From: Pipra filicauda | Taxonomy: Eukaryota > Chordata > Aves > Passeriformes > Pipridae | Length of the DNA: 64,000 nucleotides | Reading direction: 5' to 3' | NCBI RefSeq assembly: GCF_003945595.2 | Contig: NW_024104532.1 | Span: forward strand, 9,736,545 to 9,800,544 | Shown: in pieces, positions 11,925 to 24,700 of the stretch | Numbering within the stretch: position 1 is the stretch's first letter | How the letters are laid out: each line of letters begins with the position of its first letter | Made by a program: the position numbers and the translations under genes | The notes under the pieces: generated by a model | Told to the model about the DNA's origin: nothing | The model's input: only the letters and a program-made list of their open reading frames with translations | The model's database searches: none

Positions 11925-14819
11925 CTTTTTAGAGCTGCTGAAACGAGGTGGACCAACAGCAACCACCACCCTGGTCTCAGTCCCTGGTTTGGATATGGGA
12001 AGTGAAGCTGGGAGCACACAGGTAAATGAACTGTCTGAGCAGAGTGCTGCTCATCTTCTGACAGCCAAGAGCTCAGAAGGAGGTTGGTCCTTTATTTTCT
12101 ACCCTTGCAAAACTGCCATGGCTGTCCACAAGCTCGAGGTGATTCAGGGACCAGGAGAGGCCATTCCAGAGAGGATTACAACAAGTGCACATTGAATTTC
12201 AGATTCCTCCCCATTGCAGCATCTTTGTTGCACCTCCTGCACCCATAACCCGGGACTTTCCAACGATGGAGATTCCCCACCTCCCTGGGGACCCTGCTGA
12301 TGCACATCCACCCTCCTGGGGAAGGAGCCTCCAGGCTGGAAGGACACAGATCCTCATGTCTCTGCCACCAGCACTGAGGCAGTGTGGGGATGAACAACCA
12401 CCATGCTCCCTTCTGGGCTGCCATGCACCCCAAAAGCAGAGCCCACCCTGCTCCCCAGAGCAGCCCCTCAGTCTCTGCTGCCACGTGAGCCCACAGGCTC
12501 TGGCATCCTGCCACAGTCCTGCACTGATGGGGGGAAATAAGCACACTGCCGTTTTTACAGAGATGGAGAGGGGATTAAAGCCCTTTGTGAGCAGCCAGTA
12601 ACCCAAACCAGAGGTGCAGGGCAGAGATTGTGTGTCACGGCACCCAGAGTACAGGCTGGGATATTAAAAGCAGATTAGGATAATTTCACGTGCCAGACAC
12701 CAGGAGAGACCTTGCAGTCCAAACATGCTTGAACTTGCTGATAAACCTGTTGCCTTCAGTGGATAACCACCAAAGCAGGAGAAAAAGCTGGAGCCACAAA
12801 GCAAACGCCAGGCCTGATAACAGGCATTTAATATTTATTAGTGCAGGGTTATGAGCCCCTTTCTCTATACTTCTACCTTCACTAACAGCATCGGCCCTTC
12901 TGCAATCCCACCAGGAGAGGGGCCTTTCCCTGGTCAAATGGTTTGTGTCAGGCTGACACCAGACGCCTCCGTGTCTCACTGGAAGGAGGAGTTTTATGGC
13001 CAACTGCCAGAATTGGTTTATAACCTGTGGCTGGTACCAGCAATCCCTGGGTCTGACTGAAGGGAAGGTGCCCCGATCTCAGGTCTATGGTTATGGGTGT
13101 CAGGAGAACTGTATTATCACTCACAGTGCTTTAGGGTAGCTCACGTTATCGTATTAACCCCCCTAGCTCAAGCTGCAAAGAGCATCAGCCCTGAAGTGCA
13201 CAGTGAGGAGCTGTGGACATGTTGGGAAGTGCCTGTTCTATCCCTATTCCAACCTGGCTGTGACAGAGCCCTGTGGTCTCTTTTCACCCCAGAGTCTCCT
13301 TTGCAGCTCCATCCTTCTCTCTAGCCCTGGGCAGTGGTTTCTGTGGACTTCTCTGGCCTGTGGTGGAACACAAGCCACATCTCCTACCTAACAGCCTTGA
13401 GAGCCAAACTAATGCTCACTGCTTACACCTACACTAAAATACCAGCCCTGTTTCACACATTTATTGTCACCATTAAGTGATCTCAGACCCAGGAACTCAG
13501 TGAAGCACACAGCCAAAGTGGAACTGAAAGTAACTGGGTCCCTTAGAGGAAGAGCAAGCAATAAAAGGGCAGGAATTCTCTTTATGCTGGAGTTAGGTCA
13601 AGGTCAGATTCACCAACCCATTGCATATGGACCTGAAGGATGGCATTCCTAGTGCTCTCCTGGGGATGCTTAGCACCTTCACAGAGAACAGGATGTCACA
13701 AGAGATGAAGCAAGTGATGGACTGAAAACTGCGAGAAGAGTTCAGAACCTTTCAATCAAGGAAAATGGCAGAGGGAGAAATGGTCTAATGGAATAAGAGA
13801 CAATCTATTGGATTGAGTCATCCCAGCAAGCTTAATTGGGCACACTTTAAATTTGCTTGGCATACCAGAAAGGAGAATGTATGGAGTGATCACAAAATAA
13901 GAGGAAACTCAGAGCAAGCAGACAAGGTCTGTGGATGACTTCAAGGGAAGGAAAGACTTCTGGCAAAAGCAAGGTAGTGATGGGAAGGTGGACATCCTTG
14001 GGACAGACAGCTCCATCTCCTGTGGGTCTTTTGCTCTTGGACTGCAAACCCAGCTGCTGGCACACAAGAACTGCACATAGCAGGGTCCTGGTAGCACAGG
14101 GGTCCCCACCAGTATTTCAGTCTCCACTGTATCCAAGATGCAAATTACTGGATGCCCAATAATCCCCACTGTCTAGGATGCTGGCCTGCCCAGCAGGTTT
14201 TCAGAGAAAACAATACAGACAGGAAAGAGAGAAGGATTTTGATGATCTCCACTCACTCCACATACTATAAAGCAGCCTTTCTGATCCACTGACACCAGCA
14301 GAGTATCTCATGTCTTTGCTAATCCCACACAGCTGAACACCACCTCATTCCAGCCTGATATCCATTACACTGAATGAAAAACAAGAGCACCGATGAAAGA
14401 AAAAAAAAACCTTCTAGTTGGCTTTGTATGGGTTTCTTGGCTAAAGGGTTTCACCACAGCCCTCCCACGCCAGCCAGGGGCCACAGTTACTTGTGCTACT
14501 GATCCAGACAACTCCATGTCAAGTGTCCAGCAATTCCCCAGCTCCTTAGAGGGACCTTGAGCAGCCTTCAGTGCCACAAGCCAGATGTCAACATCCTCTT
14601 GGGCAGGAAGAAGATACATATGAAGAGCCTAATTACCCTTCAGGTTGTCTGGTCAGCACAGTGGTAGGACCATGGTTTGATTGCTTCTGCAATATGGAGC
14701 AACAGTTGCAAGGTCATCTTTGCTCTGTGATGTGTGTCAGCTGCAGAGCAACCACCAAATACCACAGGGTAAACCAGGAAGGGGAGAACTTTCAGGCATT
14801 CCACATTCAAGTGATAAAA

Positions 14820-14847
14820 GAAAACAAACAAACAAACAAACAAAAAA
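14820..14847. repeat. (CAAA)n microsatellite
   Basis: About five CAAA units are followed by an A run and then CCCC. A second A run lies at about 14861-14871. It is simple-repeat sequence within the intron. Confidence 0.9.
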
Positions 14848-16099
14848 CCCCACAATAATTTAAAAAAAAAAGAAGGAGTTGAAGAGGTTTCTTTCTGAAA
14901 AACAGCCTGGGAACTTTGCAGGGGTGACTGTAGCAGAAGCACAACAGGTCCAGACAACAGGAAAAGGCTGATAGAGGAGCCCCAGTTGCCATAGGAGGAG
15001 CACAAGGAACTTCACATCAGTTTGCCAAATGCCCTGGAGATGCCAACTTAAAATAAACAGGAAGGTTTTATAAGTGATCAGAATTATTATTTACTAGAGG
15101 GAACAGATTGTCTGGGAGAACTCAAACTGAACCCAGAAAAGTATCAGCCTGTTCCAGAAGGACAGGGGATGCTGTTTGTGAGGACACAGGCACGGGCTGC
15201 AGGGACAACAGGAAACTCACTCCTACAGGGAGTCCCAGGAGTGCAGAGAAGCAGCTCTGGGGACAAAGGGACAAATGGAACACACTGAGGAGGATCTGGT
15301 GGGACAGGAACAATGCAGGTGAATCACAGGCTCTCAGAGTCACTCAGTGTGGGGGACATGGAAGGCAACACGGATGAGGGTGATTGAGACAAAAGGATTG
15401 CAGAGTCTTCAGAATGGTATCAAGAAAGCTAAAGTGCTGATTTTACAAAAAGTAAACCACCATAAACTCTGAGCTTTGGCATGAATGTCTTGGAAGGCTG
15501 AAAAACAGAAACAAAGAACAGTGACAGATCTGCTAGTTTGTCAAAGAAAAGGGCTTTGAGCAAGCTCTGTGGCTGCCAGGGCAAAGCAGGAGAAAAAGGA
15601 AGGGACCAATAAAGATGAATCATGAGATCCTTGTGGAGTGCAGAAGGAGGAATCAACACCAGGTTAGATTACAACAGGCAATGGCTCAAAGCAATCTCAC
15701 AAGAACAAAAGGACAAAGCTGAAACCGTGAGACACTTAACTCTGGAGGAACAGTGAGGGTGGAAAACTGTTCTGAGTCCATCAGCTGAGAGAGGGAGACA
15801 TGGCACATCCACCTCTCCAAGCTGGAAAGCTCAGATCAGCTGCCTTGGATACACCATGAAGGTGACAAAGACCACTGGGGGAACACAGCAGCAGCTGGTG
15901 CAGCACAGCCATTGTCCTCTACAGGAAAACAAGATTTAACCTCCAGATACGGCAAGAGCAGAGTAAGGAGTGCTCTGCTGTGTGAAGGGTTTCCAGTGAG
16001 ATGTGCCTGACCAACCTATCTCCAGGCACTGATGAAGGTTTCTGGGCTTTGGGCTCCGTAGAAAACTAGGTAGCCTTAGAAGGTTGCAGAGAGGGCAAA

Positions 16100-16590
16100 T
16101 GAAGTGGAAGAGAAGAGAATCTATGCAATTACAGACCTGTTAGATTAGCTTTCATTACCAAAAGCACTAGAGGCAAGCAGGGAACAAACACAGCCTCCTC
16201 AAATAACCCAGCTTCCCTGGACAGGCAAAAGACTTTGTAGATGAAGACAACCAGCATTTATCACTTCCTAAGCTAAGGGAAGCTTCAGGGGCCGTATGAT
16301 GGGAAAACATCTAGAAAAGACATGTTCAAAGAGTAGCCATAAATGGATTGCTGTCTGATGGAAGATGCAAGTGAGGGTTCACAGAGTGGGGTTTGGGTCA
16401 ATCCTAATTAGGCTTTTTCCTTACATCCAGATAGCAGAAAAGGAAGCAGGTTGTTTCACCACACAGATGATACCAGCAGAGAAGAAACTGCCAGTGTATC
16501 CCAGGGCAGGCACTGGGTTCATTCAGACAAATCTGAAGGATTTGGGAGAAGAAATAAGGAACAACTAAGTCAGTGTGAATATAGAATGCC
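16100..16590 (+). mobile_element. Possible ancient CR1-type LINE ORF2 remnant
   Basis: AATTACAGACCTGTTAGA at about 16130 reads N-Y-R-P-V-R, like the conserved N-Y-R-P-V stretch of CR1-family reverse transcriptases. Further on, a CATAAATGG segment, a CACAGAGTGGGGTTTGGGTC segment and an ATCCAGATAGCAGAA segment follow in the order remembered for later RT blocks. Many frame breaks separate them. It would be an old sense-strand copy, heavily decayed and non-functional. Divergence is high, so the assignment is tentative. Confidence 0.4.
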
Positions 16591-16719
16591 AGCCCTCAGC
16601 AGGGCAGTCAGCCCCACACACAGAGAAGGGGCAGAGAAGGATCTAGAAGGTATTGAGGGTCACAGCCTTCACAAGACTCTGTGCCCACAGATGGACATGG
16701 AAGGGAAGGGGTGTGAGTC

Positions 16720-17020
16720 CCATGGGTTTTGAATATCCCCAGAGATAGAGACTCCACATCCTCTCTGGGGAAGCTGTGCCGGTGTTTGATCACTCTCACA
16801 GTAGAAAAGGGTTTCTTTCTGTTCAGATGGAACCTCCTCTGTGTCCATTGTCTTTGGTCCTGTCACTGGACACTGCTGAGAAGAGTCCAACTCCCTCTTC
16901 TTCATTTTTTCCCATTTGTAGACACAGACAAGGTGCCCCTGAGCCTTCTCCTCCAGGCTGAACAGTCCCAGCTTCTCAGCCTTTCCTTACATGAGAGATG
17001 CTCCAGTCTCTTAAGCACTT
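16720..17020 (-). mobile_element. CR1 LINE 3' region
   Basis: Plus-strand landmarks are GGGTTTTGAATATCCCCAGA, GAGACTCCACATCCTCTCTG, CTTCTCCTCCAGGCTGAACA and CCCAGCTTCTCAGCCTTTCC. They are the reverse complement of the segment running from the end of ORF2 into the CR1 3' region. On the minus strand it follows the ORF2 fragment at 17036-17460, so the two are probably parts of one element that lost its central reverse-transcriptase region. Confidence 0.88.
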
Positions 17021-17035
17021 ACAAGTCCAGTTTTC

Positions 17036-17460
17036 TTAAGTGGTCCCTAGCTGGGGATAGGCCTCCTTTGCTCCAGACTTTTCCCCTGGTCTCAGGGGTT
17101 TGGGATTGCTGAAGTCTGTCTTACCAGTAGAGATTAAAGCACAAAAGGCACCAAGTACCTCAGCTTTTTCCATGTCTGTTGTCACCAGGTCCCTGGCACC
17201 GTTCAGCAGCAGGTCCACGTGACCCCCAGTCTCCCCTTTGCTGTTTACATACGTGCAGAACTATTTCTGTCACCCTCCACACTCCTCACCAGATTCAGCT
17301 CTTGCTGTCTATCCCTCAAGATCAGACAGCAGCTCTGTAGTCCCCTAGATCCCCTGGCTCTGCTTGCACCCCTTGCATGCCTCCTTTAAATGTCTGAGCT
17401 CAGCTACGAGCTCTCTGCTCAACCACACAGGCCTTTGCTTGATTAATCTCAGTTTGCTTC
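17036..17460 (-). pseudogene. CR1 ORF2 fragment, endonuclease-to-RT linker region
   Basis: Minus-strand translation between about 17220 and 17036 gives D-L-L-L-N-G...D-L-V-T-T-D, then E-K-A-E-V-L-G-A-F, then T-G-K-T. This matches the linker of CR1 ORF2 between the endonuclease and the reverse transcriptase. Farther upstream (about 17340-17460) the reading resembles the W-x-x-x-E-L-x-x-x-L-x-x-x-K-E-A stretch of the same protein. The catalytic RT blocks are missing, and the frame is interrupted. It is a dead LINE remnant, not a host gene. Confidence 0.8.
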
Positions 17461-17501
17461 TTCTTCAGGTCCTCACCTAAGTCACCTGGAGAGTAGCTAT
17501 G

Positions 17502-17620
17502 TAGAATCACAGCATATCCTGAGCTGAAAGGGACTCACAAGGATCATCAAGTCCAACTCCTGGCCCTGCACAGCACAACTGCAACAATTCCACCATGTGC
17601 CTGAGCATGTGGCTACTCCA
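17502..17620 (-). mobile_element. CR1 LINE 3'-end fragment
   Basis: GAATCACAGCATATCCTGAG, then GGACTCACAAGGATCATCAA and GTCCAACTCCTGGCCCTGCA, are the reverse complement of a CR1 3' end. It lies about 40 bp beyond the ORF2 fragment, so two CR1 insertions sit next to each other in the same orientation. Confidence 0.9.
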
Positions 17621-19670
17621 AGCCATGTAGTCTAAAACCAACTTCCAGCCACCAGCTGGATTTTCCTGATGTCATACGGATATTCAGCTCCCCACCACTC
17701 TTCTTATATCAGGCAATGGTGGTATTTGGCTGTGTGAGCTCTGTAAGTGGAGCAGCTGGAAAAACCACAAAGGCAGTCGCAGTAGCCGAGTCTCCCCTCT
17801 CATCCTACTCACCCATTTAAAGCCTTGCTGCACAACATGACATGTTTCAACACCTGCAGTGATAAATGGTAGCACAAACCAGGAAAAACCACTCGGTCAT
17901 GTTTATCCTCAAGTGTTCCTTGGTCTCATTGCAACCCACAATAGGATTCGTTAACAAGTGTTAGAACATGGTTACAAATTGCAGCAAACACAAACGCTCC
18001 GTCAGTGTTATTGCAGACTTCATTAACGATGATCCTTCGCATTTCAGCAACAGCCACTCAAGGATCTGAAAGCATTTATATGCCTCTGTGAGCCAAGTGT
18101 CACGCTCCATGTGTGAGCCAGATGTTAGCAACATCATTTTACAAATGAGGGAACGAAGTCCACAGGACTGACTCCAGACCCCTCTCCTCCCACTGAGTAA
18201 TCCACTGCCCACCAACTAGTCATAGGGGAATTGTCCAATTCAAGGCAAGGCAGGATACCATTATGGGCTCTTTGTTTCCTTGCATTGTCTCTTAATCCCT
18301 TGCTCCTCATCTTGTATTTAGATCCTAGGCCTGGGGGGTACCTCTGAGTGGCACCACAGCACAGCACAGACACAGCTCAGCCCTGCTCAGAACGGCCGTG
18401 CAGTGGCAGCGCTATCAGGATCTGGGGAATAGAGCTTGGGAAGGAGACCTCCAGCAGCTCCTTGCGTCAAACCAGACCCCTCACAGACACAGCAAACCCA
18501 TTTTACTTGCAAGAGCAGCAAAGCCAACCAAATCCCACACCCCTGCCACCCCAGCCCTCTCCCCTGCAGAGCCTGCACTTACTTGCCAGGGCCCTGCCCA
18601 CCTTCAAAACTTGGCACTTCCAAGAGCCAAAAGGAGAGTCCAGAAGTGATTCCCGCTTAGCAAACCGACCTTCTGGAGGTGCTTTGCTCTTGCCTCTCCC
18701 CTCAGACCTTGCTGGCTGAGCAGGACAAGAGATCCTCTCGCAGCAGAAAAACACATGTTTACCAAGCCAAAGACACTGCAGCATCTCTCCTACATCCCTC
18801 CTGCCAAACCACTCCACCAGCTGGGTCTCTGCATCCTGTCATTTTTTCAAGATTTAGGAAAAATCCCATGCTGCTCCCTCTAGTGACAACCTGACCACGT
18901 TCAAGCAATCTGGCCATGACTCACAGCATCCCTGCAAGAGCCGTTTTTAGGTACAAAAGGCAATATTTTTACACAGGACCCACTGTCTGGCATTTTGGTC
19001 TTCCTCTCATGCCTTTGGCATATCTGAACCTACCTGAGTTGCTCTCTCAGAGGCTGCTGCTCTGCACGCACAGGTCCCACCAAGCTCAAGAGGCTGCTAA
19101 TAGGATCTGCAGAGCTTCCCCAGTCTCCACTGAAAATCTAGTCTGAGCTGAGAGTGACCTCAAGGTAAAAGCACCACGGTCACCTGAGCAGGGTCATCAT
19201 GTGTGCACTCTGCAGCTGGCACTCGTTGATCAAATAAAAGCACATTGGAGAACTGAAAACAGCTACGCAACAGAAAATTGAGCTCAAACCAGCATTCCAG
19301 CTCCCACATTCATTCCAGGGACAGAAGATTGTTACACTCAGGTCTAGTCACCATAAGCTAGAAACAAAAATGGATAGTACAGCGTCATGGGGAAAAAAGC
19401 AAACTTGAGCTGGGCAAAGAAAACAACAAAAGGAAGGTTGAAGCTGACATAACCATCACCTTTCCACTCATCCTAGGCCATCAGGTAGCACAGGTGAATA
19501 CCCAGGGCTCCAGCTGAACTGAGAGACTGCAACCACCTTGCACCTACAGACCTTGGTGGATAACAGCTCTGCACAGGCTGTTTTCCAATCATGCCTGTTT
19601 TCCAATCAAGAAGAAATATAAACAGATATATGAGGAGAAGGGGGGTCATTTACTTGTTGATATTCCCCAC
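17621..19670. other. Intronic stretch with a short tandem repeat
   Basis: No exon is recognised. CTGTTTTCCAATCA occurs twice, at 19578-19591 and 19595-19608, just before the LTR. The frames at 18348-18719 and 18398-18660 are proline- and serine-rich translations of GC-rich DNA without domains. Confidence 0.5.
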
Positions 19671-20249
19671 TGTGCTGGTTTTGGCTGGGGTAGAGGTAAT
19701 TTTCTTCACAGTAGCTGGTATGGGGCTGTGCTTTGGATTTGTGCTGGAAGCAGAGTTGATCACACAGGGCTGGTTTAGTTTCTGCTGAGCAGCACTGGCA
19801 CAGTGTCGAGGCATTTTCTGTTTCTCATCCCACCCCACCGACGAGCAGGTTGGGGGTGCACAGGAAGATGGGAGGGGACAGCTGATCCCAAATGACACGA
19901 GGGACATCCCAGACCATGCAGCCTCACGCTCAGCGTGGGAACAGGGGGAAGAAGAAGGAAGAGGGTGATGTTCACTGTTAGAACATTTGTTTTCTCAAGC
20001 CACTGTTAGTCGTGATGGAGCCCTGCTCTCCTGGGCATGGCTGAACACCTGCCAGCAGTGGGAAGCAGGGAATGAATTCCCTATTTTGCTTTGCTTGCAT
20101 GCATAGCTTGTGCTTTGCCTATTGCACTTTCTTTAGCTCAGCCCTCAAGTTATCACACTTTTACCTTCAGTTCTCTCTCCCATCCCACTGTGGGGGGGTC
20201 ATCCAGCATCTGGCAGTGCTGAGCTGCCCACCAGGGTGAGACCACAGCA
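19671..20249 (+). mobile_element. Solo LTR of an avian endogenous retrovirus, decayed
   Basis: It begins TGTGCTGGTTTTGGCTGGGG and ends ACCACAGCA, so it has TG...CA termini. Internal landmarks CTTCACAGTAGCTGG, GGTTGGGGGTGCACA and GTGATGGAGCCCTGC match the copy at 61762-62334 and a common Neoaves LTR family. The sequence where the other copy has its TATA box reads CTCAGCGTGGGA, and the polyadenylation signal is changed to CTATTGCA, so both core signals are lost. No primer-binding site, gag or pol follows, so it is a solo LTR. It is antisense to NRG2. Confidence 0.93.
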
Positions 20250-21024
20250 CTCAGTTCCCTGTCTGTCCCATTGCAAACAAATAACCTGCCAAGGCACCAA
20301 GCTCCCCTGGCCCAGGAGCTCAGCCACGTGTGGAGCAGTAAAGCCTGGCAGCCCTTTCCAGGGCTGTCTGGAGCACACACATGTACCACTGAACTGCCTG
20401 CACATCTTGCCAGCCCCTTTCACCAGCAGGAGGACCCATCCTTGCAAACACCAACCTGGAGCATGAAACTAACATTTCCCTGCGTGGAAAACACACTCGC
20501 CCTCAGTTCCCTGGAAAAAAAGAGGATCCCTGAAGGCTGGGGAAGCTCCAGCCACTGCAGGATGTGGAGGCAGAGCTGAGCCAGCAAAGCTGTCAGGGCA
20601 GGTCCCAAAGACAGGACACGGTGGGTGGGAGAGACACAGGCAGGCACTGGCACTGAGACAGGCATGGAGAGACATCTGTCACCTGATGCTGCTCCTGGGA
20701 ACGGCAGCAGAGGATGGGAGGGATGCTGGGTGTGCTTATTTAATGCCATTTCATTCTCCAGCACTACAGATATTTAAAATAAATTAATTAAAATAATCAC
20801 AGTGCCCACTGCAGACAGGAAGCCTTCAGCAGAGCAAGCTGTGGCCGGGTGTCCCTGGTCCTCATCCTGGGAGCAGAGGATCTGCTGGCTGGGTAGGAGG
20901 AGGCCAAACTGGGGAAATGGGCTCCTGCAGGACACCCTGGCACAGAATGGAGGGGACACTGCATGCACTGTAGTGACGTTGCCAGTGTCACTGGCTGCTG
21001 TAGGGACAGGGCCAGCGTGTGACA
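20250..21024. other. Intronic stretch between LTR and minisatellite
   Basis: No exon or transposon is recognised. An AT-rich patch of TTAAAATAAATTAATTAAAA type lies at about 20774-20795. Open frames here are non-conserved by eye. Confidence 0.5.
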
Positions 21025-21770
21025 TGCTGACTCCCAGCTAGAGAGGGCCAGTGTGTCAGGGACCAGCTCCCAGCTGATGCCCCGACTGCCAGAGGGATGA
21101 TGTGATGAACTGACCACCAGCAGGACCCTGGTGATACACCAGCTCCCAGTAAGACACAAGGCTGATTCCCAGCAGGATCCGTGAAGTGCCAACACTCTCA
21201 GTGGGACACAGGCAGCACAACAACTCCTGGCAGGGCAGAACTGGTGGGCAAGGTGCCAGCTGCCAGCAGAACATGTGCAAAACACACTGACCCCAGCAAG
21301 GCAGAGCCAGGGTGGGACACACAGACCGAGCAGAGGGTGTGTGGTGTCCCATCAGGACACGGGTAATGCACCAGATCCCAGCAGGACCAGACCTGCCAGA
21401 GACACTTCAGCTCCCAGCTGGACTCTGGGGATGCAGTGACTCCCAGTGCAGTACATATGACATCCCAGATCCCAGCAGGACACTGGGGATGCAGTGACTC
21501 CCAGCAGCAGATGAGCAGTGCAGTGGCTCCCATAGTGGCATACACGACACACCAGCTATCAGTGATGCCCTGGCTCTTGGCAGGACACATGCCATGCTCT
21601 GACTCCCACCGGGTCCATCAGGGCACCAGTTTCTGGGGAGAAACATGCACTGCAAAGACTCCTGGAGTGGCCAGGTCAGTGTGTGAGGCATAGGACACGT
21701 GTGAAGCACTCGTTCCTAGGGTGACTGGCACTGTGCCACACCACCTCCCAGATGACACTCAGCCCCCAGA
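21025..21770. repeat. Degenerate 29-bp minisatellite
   Basis: A unit starting CTCCCAGCAGGACAC and ending GATGCAGTGA recurs through the block. Unit starts at 21411, 21440, 21469, 21498, 21527 and 21556 are exactly 29 bp apart. Others at 21195-21224, 21346-21375, 21574-21603 and 21630-21659 keep the same step, with slips of 18-36 bp elsewhere. That gives roughly 25 units, diverged by substitution and small indels. The best pair (about 21421 and 21479) is nearly identical over 26 bases at a 58-bp distance. Open frames across it are an effect of the repeat and GC content. Confidence 0.85.
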
Positions 21771-24700
21771 GGGAACAGGATGGAGTGCAATGCACAGGTG
21801 CCCCTGTGTCCTGCTCCTGTCCAGGAGAGCCACGGGCACTGCCCTGGCAGTGGAGGGGTGCAGGGGAAGCCAGGCTGTTCTGGGGGACAGGGACACCATA
21901 GCAGGGCTCCCAGTGCCATCTAGTGGGGGACAGCAAGTGCTCGAGGGCCACTTGTCCCCAGACCTGGGTGCTGCTGGGTCACTGAGCTCCCCAGCCTGGC
22001 CAGGCTCTCCCAGCACCCCCCTGCCTCCACAGCCCCCATCCCACACTGTCCCTGCAGCAGCCTGGCATGTCCTGCCAGCTCCCCTCCCACGCTCACTCAT
22101 CCCCAGAGATTGTGTAAAGCACCACCAAGGCAGGGACAGAGGAATTTACTCCAGGTACAGCTCCTTAATCACATCAAGTCCAGTCCTGTCGAGTCACTGG
22201 GTGTTCATCCCACGCAGGGTGAGCACAGAGAGACCTGGTCAGAGACTGACAGCTCTGCCATGAGCTGCAGCCTCCACAAAGCATTAGAACCACTCTTGGA
22301 AAAAAGCCAAGAAAGACCCCCAAAAGTATTACATCTCCTGGGGCAAACACTGGTCCTTCATGCATTTTTTACCTGCCAATTCTCCCTCCTCTGTGCACAT
22401 TAACTGACACACAAAGTCATGCACATACCAGAACACGTCACAGCCACGTCAGCCAAAGCAAACACCGGCACAGCAAACAGCTCATGTGGCTGTACAAGGT
22501 TTATTTTATAGGCTTTCTCCCCCAAAAACAGACCAGAGGGTCTGGGAGGTGGACGTAGCAGATGGGGCCATAAAGGTGCAGTGCAGAGCTGTGTCGAAGT
22601 CTACACAGGGGAAGGCTAAAAACAAGTAACAAATGATGCTACTTGATTTAACATGATGGGGAGGGGGGTAGATTTGCAATCCTGGTGCACGTGAATCCAA
22701 TCTTTTCCTTCCATCTCTCCACCCAGCGGGCGACTGTCAATCTCTTAAGCCATATCTCCACTCATCTACAGCCGTTTAATCACTTAGATTTTCTTCCATT
22801 CCATCTGCATCCTCAGGCTCTTCCTTCCTCACACATCCTCAGCCTGAAAACAATCCCTAGGATATTAAAGAGAAAACCATGACACCTTGTGGAACAGATG
22901 GAGCCTTCTCCAGATCAAAGCAGCCTCATGAGCACTGGTGTGTCACCCAGCAGGTCTCCCAGTGTAGGACAGCCCAGATGGTGAAAGCAGACCAAGTAAG
23001 GCCCCCAAAAACTATCACTTTCCAGTAGATGCCCCAGGTTCACCCACTGATCAAATACAGCCCCTCTTTGCTCAAAGGATCAGCCACCAGATTTTTGTTG
23101 GCCTTAATCATGATTAAGCTGAGCATCACTCCAGGGAGTTTTTCCAGGGAACTCAAATCCCTGCAAAAATTAAATCAGATTCTGGATGCTCTATTATCCA
23201 CGCTGAAATCAAGGCAAAGGCCCATCATGGTGACAGTCTCAACTAGGCTGGATCCCAAACACTTCTGCGGTGACACTGAGACAAGTCTAGAAATGGGGAG
23301 AGAGGAAATAAATTCAAAAAGTGATGGGCATTGAGTTTAGAGCACCAAGAGGGGAGGGGCTGCCAAAATCTCCTGTCATTAAGGCTATAAGTCCAAGCTC
23401 ACAGGTTGGGCACATCTCTCTAAACATGAACCAAATGCAAAGCTGAGACTTCAGATGAGCAACTCAGGAGTGTCCAGAAAGGCAAATGACATCCCCAAGG
23501 GTCACACCCTCATGAGCCCCTGCTCCCTGGGGCAGCTCCTTCTCACCTACAGCAAAACCCCACAGGGTCCCCAGGAAACATCAGCTGGTCCCCAGATCCT
23601 TGAAGTGCTGTCTGTCCTTCTCCCAAGAACTCATCTCCTCCCTCACATCCCAGCTGCCAGCCTGCTGCCTATTTTAACAGCAGCAGAATTTGGGATGGGG
23701 ATTGTCAAGTGAGCTGTGGTTATCCAACAGGCTTCCTCAGGACTAGTGTCCTCCAAGAGCTGCCCTCTCCTCCCAGAGCAGCACAGTCTGAAAGAAAGGA
23801 GAGGGATGGTGGTAAACATCAGTCTCAAAGCTGAACTCCTTCAGCTGCTCAGCACCGGGTCATTATTTTAAGAGCACTTACATGAGAGAAAGAATCTCTT
23901 GGGAACTGCTAAGGAGAGACTTGGCTAAGTCCCCTCCAGGTCACCGAGCACACACAGGGCAGCAGGAGCAGCTCCAGGCTCTTGGCTCTGTCAAAATTTG
24001 GTGGCAAAACTGAAAAATGTGGTAGAAGACATTTTCCTTTTGCAGGTTTTGCCAACGTGTCAGGAGATGCTGGTGGTGATGAGCTGTGGAGAGATTTGGG
24101 CAGGCTGTGAGGGCAGCTGGGCTCAGTACGTGTGGGGAAGAGAGGAGGTGGGAGACTGGGAAGATATGAACATTACAGGGCTAAGAAAGGTGTGTTTGGG
24201 GTGAGATTATAAACTCCTAAAAGAGTCCAGGGATAGTGACACCCATCAGATTCTGAACAGTCCAAATGATCACAGCAATCAAGCCCTGCTGGTGCACAGC
24301 CTGTTTCCAGGACAGAGAGAATGATGAGAAGCACGTGAGGCCAGAGTGGCTTTACAGCACCTCCAGGCCACACAGACCAGCTGGCCCCCAGTGCTGCACA
24401 CAGGCAGGCCCTGCTTCCCTCAGTAAAAGCCCAAAGGGTTGGTCCCACCATGCCTGAATGTGACAGGTGGCACCTGGATGGGAAAGCATCCCTCAGCATG
24501 ACACATCTAAATCCCAAGAAAGGTATTAACATCTGCCATCTGGCTCTAGAGAGGCTGTAAATGTCTTGGGGAAGGAAACAGGTAACCCAAACATGACTTG
24601 AGAGGAGAAGGAGTTTCCCCCCGCCAGACAGTGGCTCTAGATCCTAGACCCTACATCAAAATAGGTTTGGGGTCTCAAACCAGACCCCTCCATGGAGACT

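Larger units (their letters stand above)
8723..16099. other. Intronic stretch with simple repeats only
   Basis: An AT-rich block at about 9360-9610 includes ATGCAAAAT and TATATAAC. An A-rich inverted repeat lies at 11837-11924 and a CAAA microsatellite at 14820-14847. I see no exon, tRNA or young transposon. The purine-rich part from about 15100 to 16100 may be decayed LINE sequence continuing into the element at about 16100, but I cannot assign it. Confidence 0.45.

Noticed and set aside
17036..17218. 60-codon minus-strand frame as a small host gene
   Set aside because: Its translation matches the CR1 ORF2 linker; it is transposon debris.
20797..21590. Cysteine- and tryptophan-rich minus-strand frames as a repeat protein
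   Set aside because: The apparent protein repeats come from translating the 29-bp minisatellite, whose period is not a multiple of three.
21025..21770. CRISPR-like array because of 29-bp spacing
   Set aside because: The 29-bp units are contiguous and diverged with no unique spacers, and the DNA is vertebrate; it is a minisatellite.
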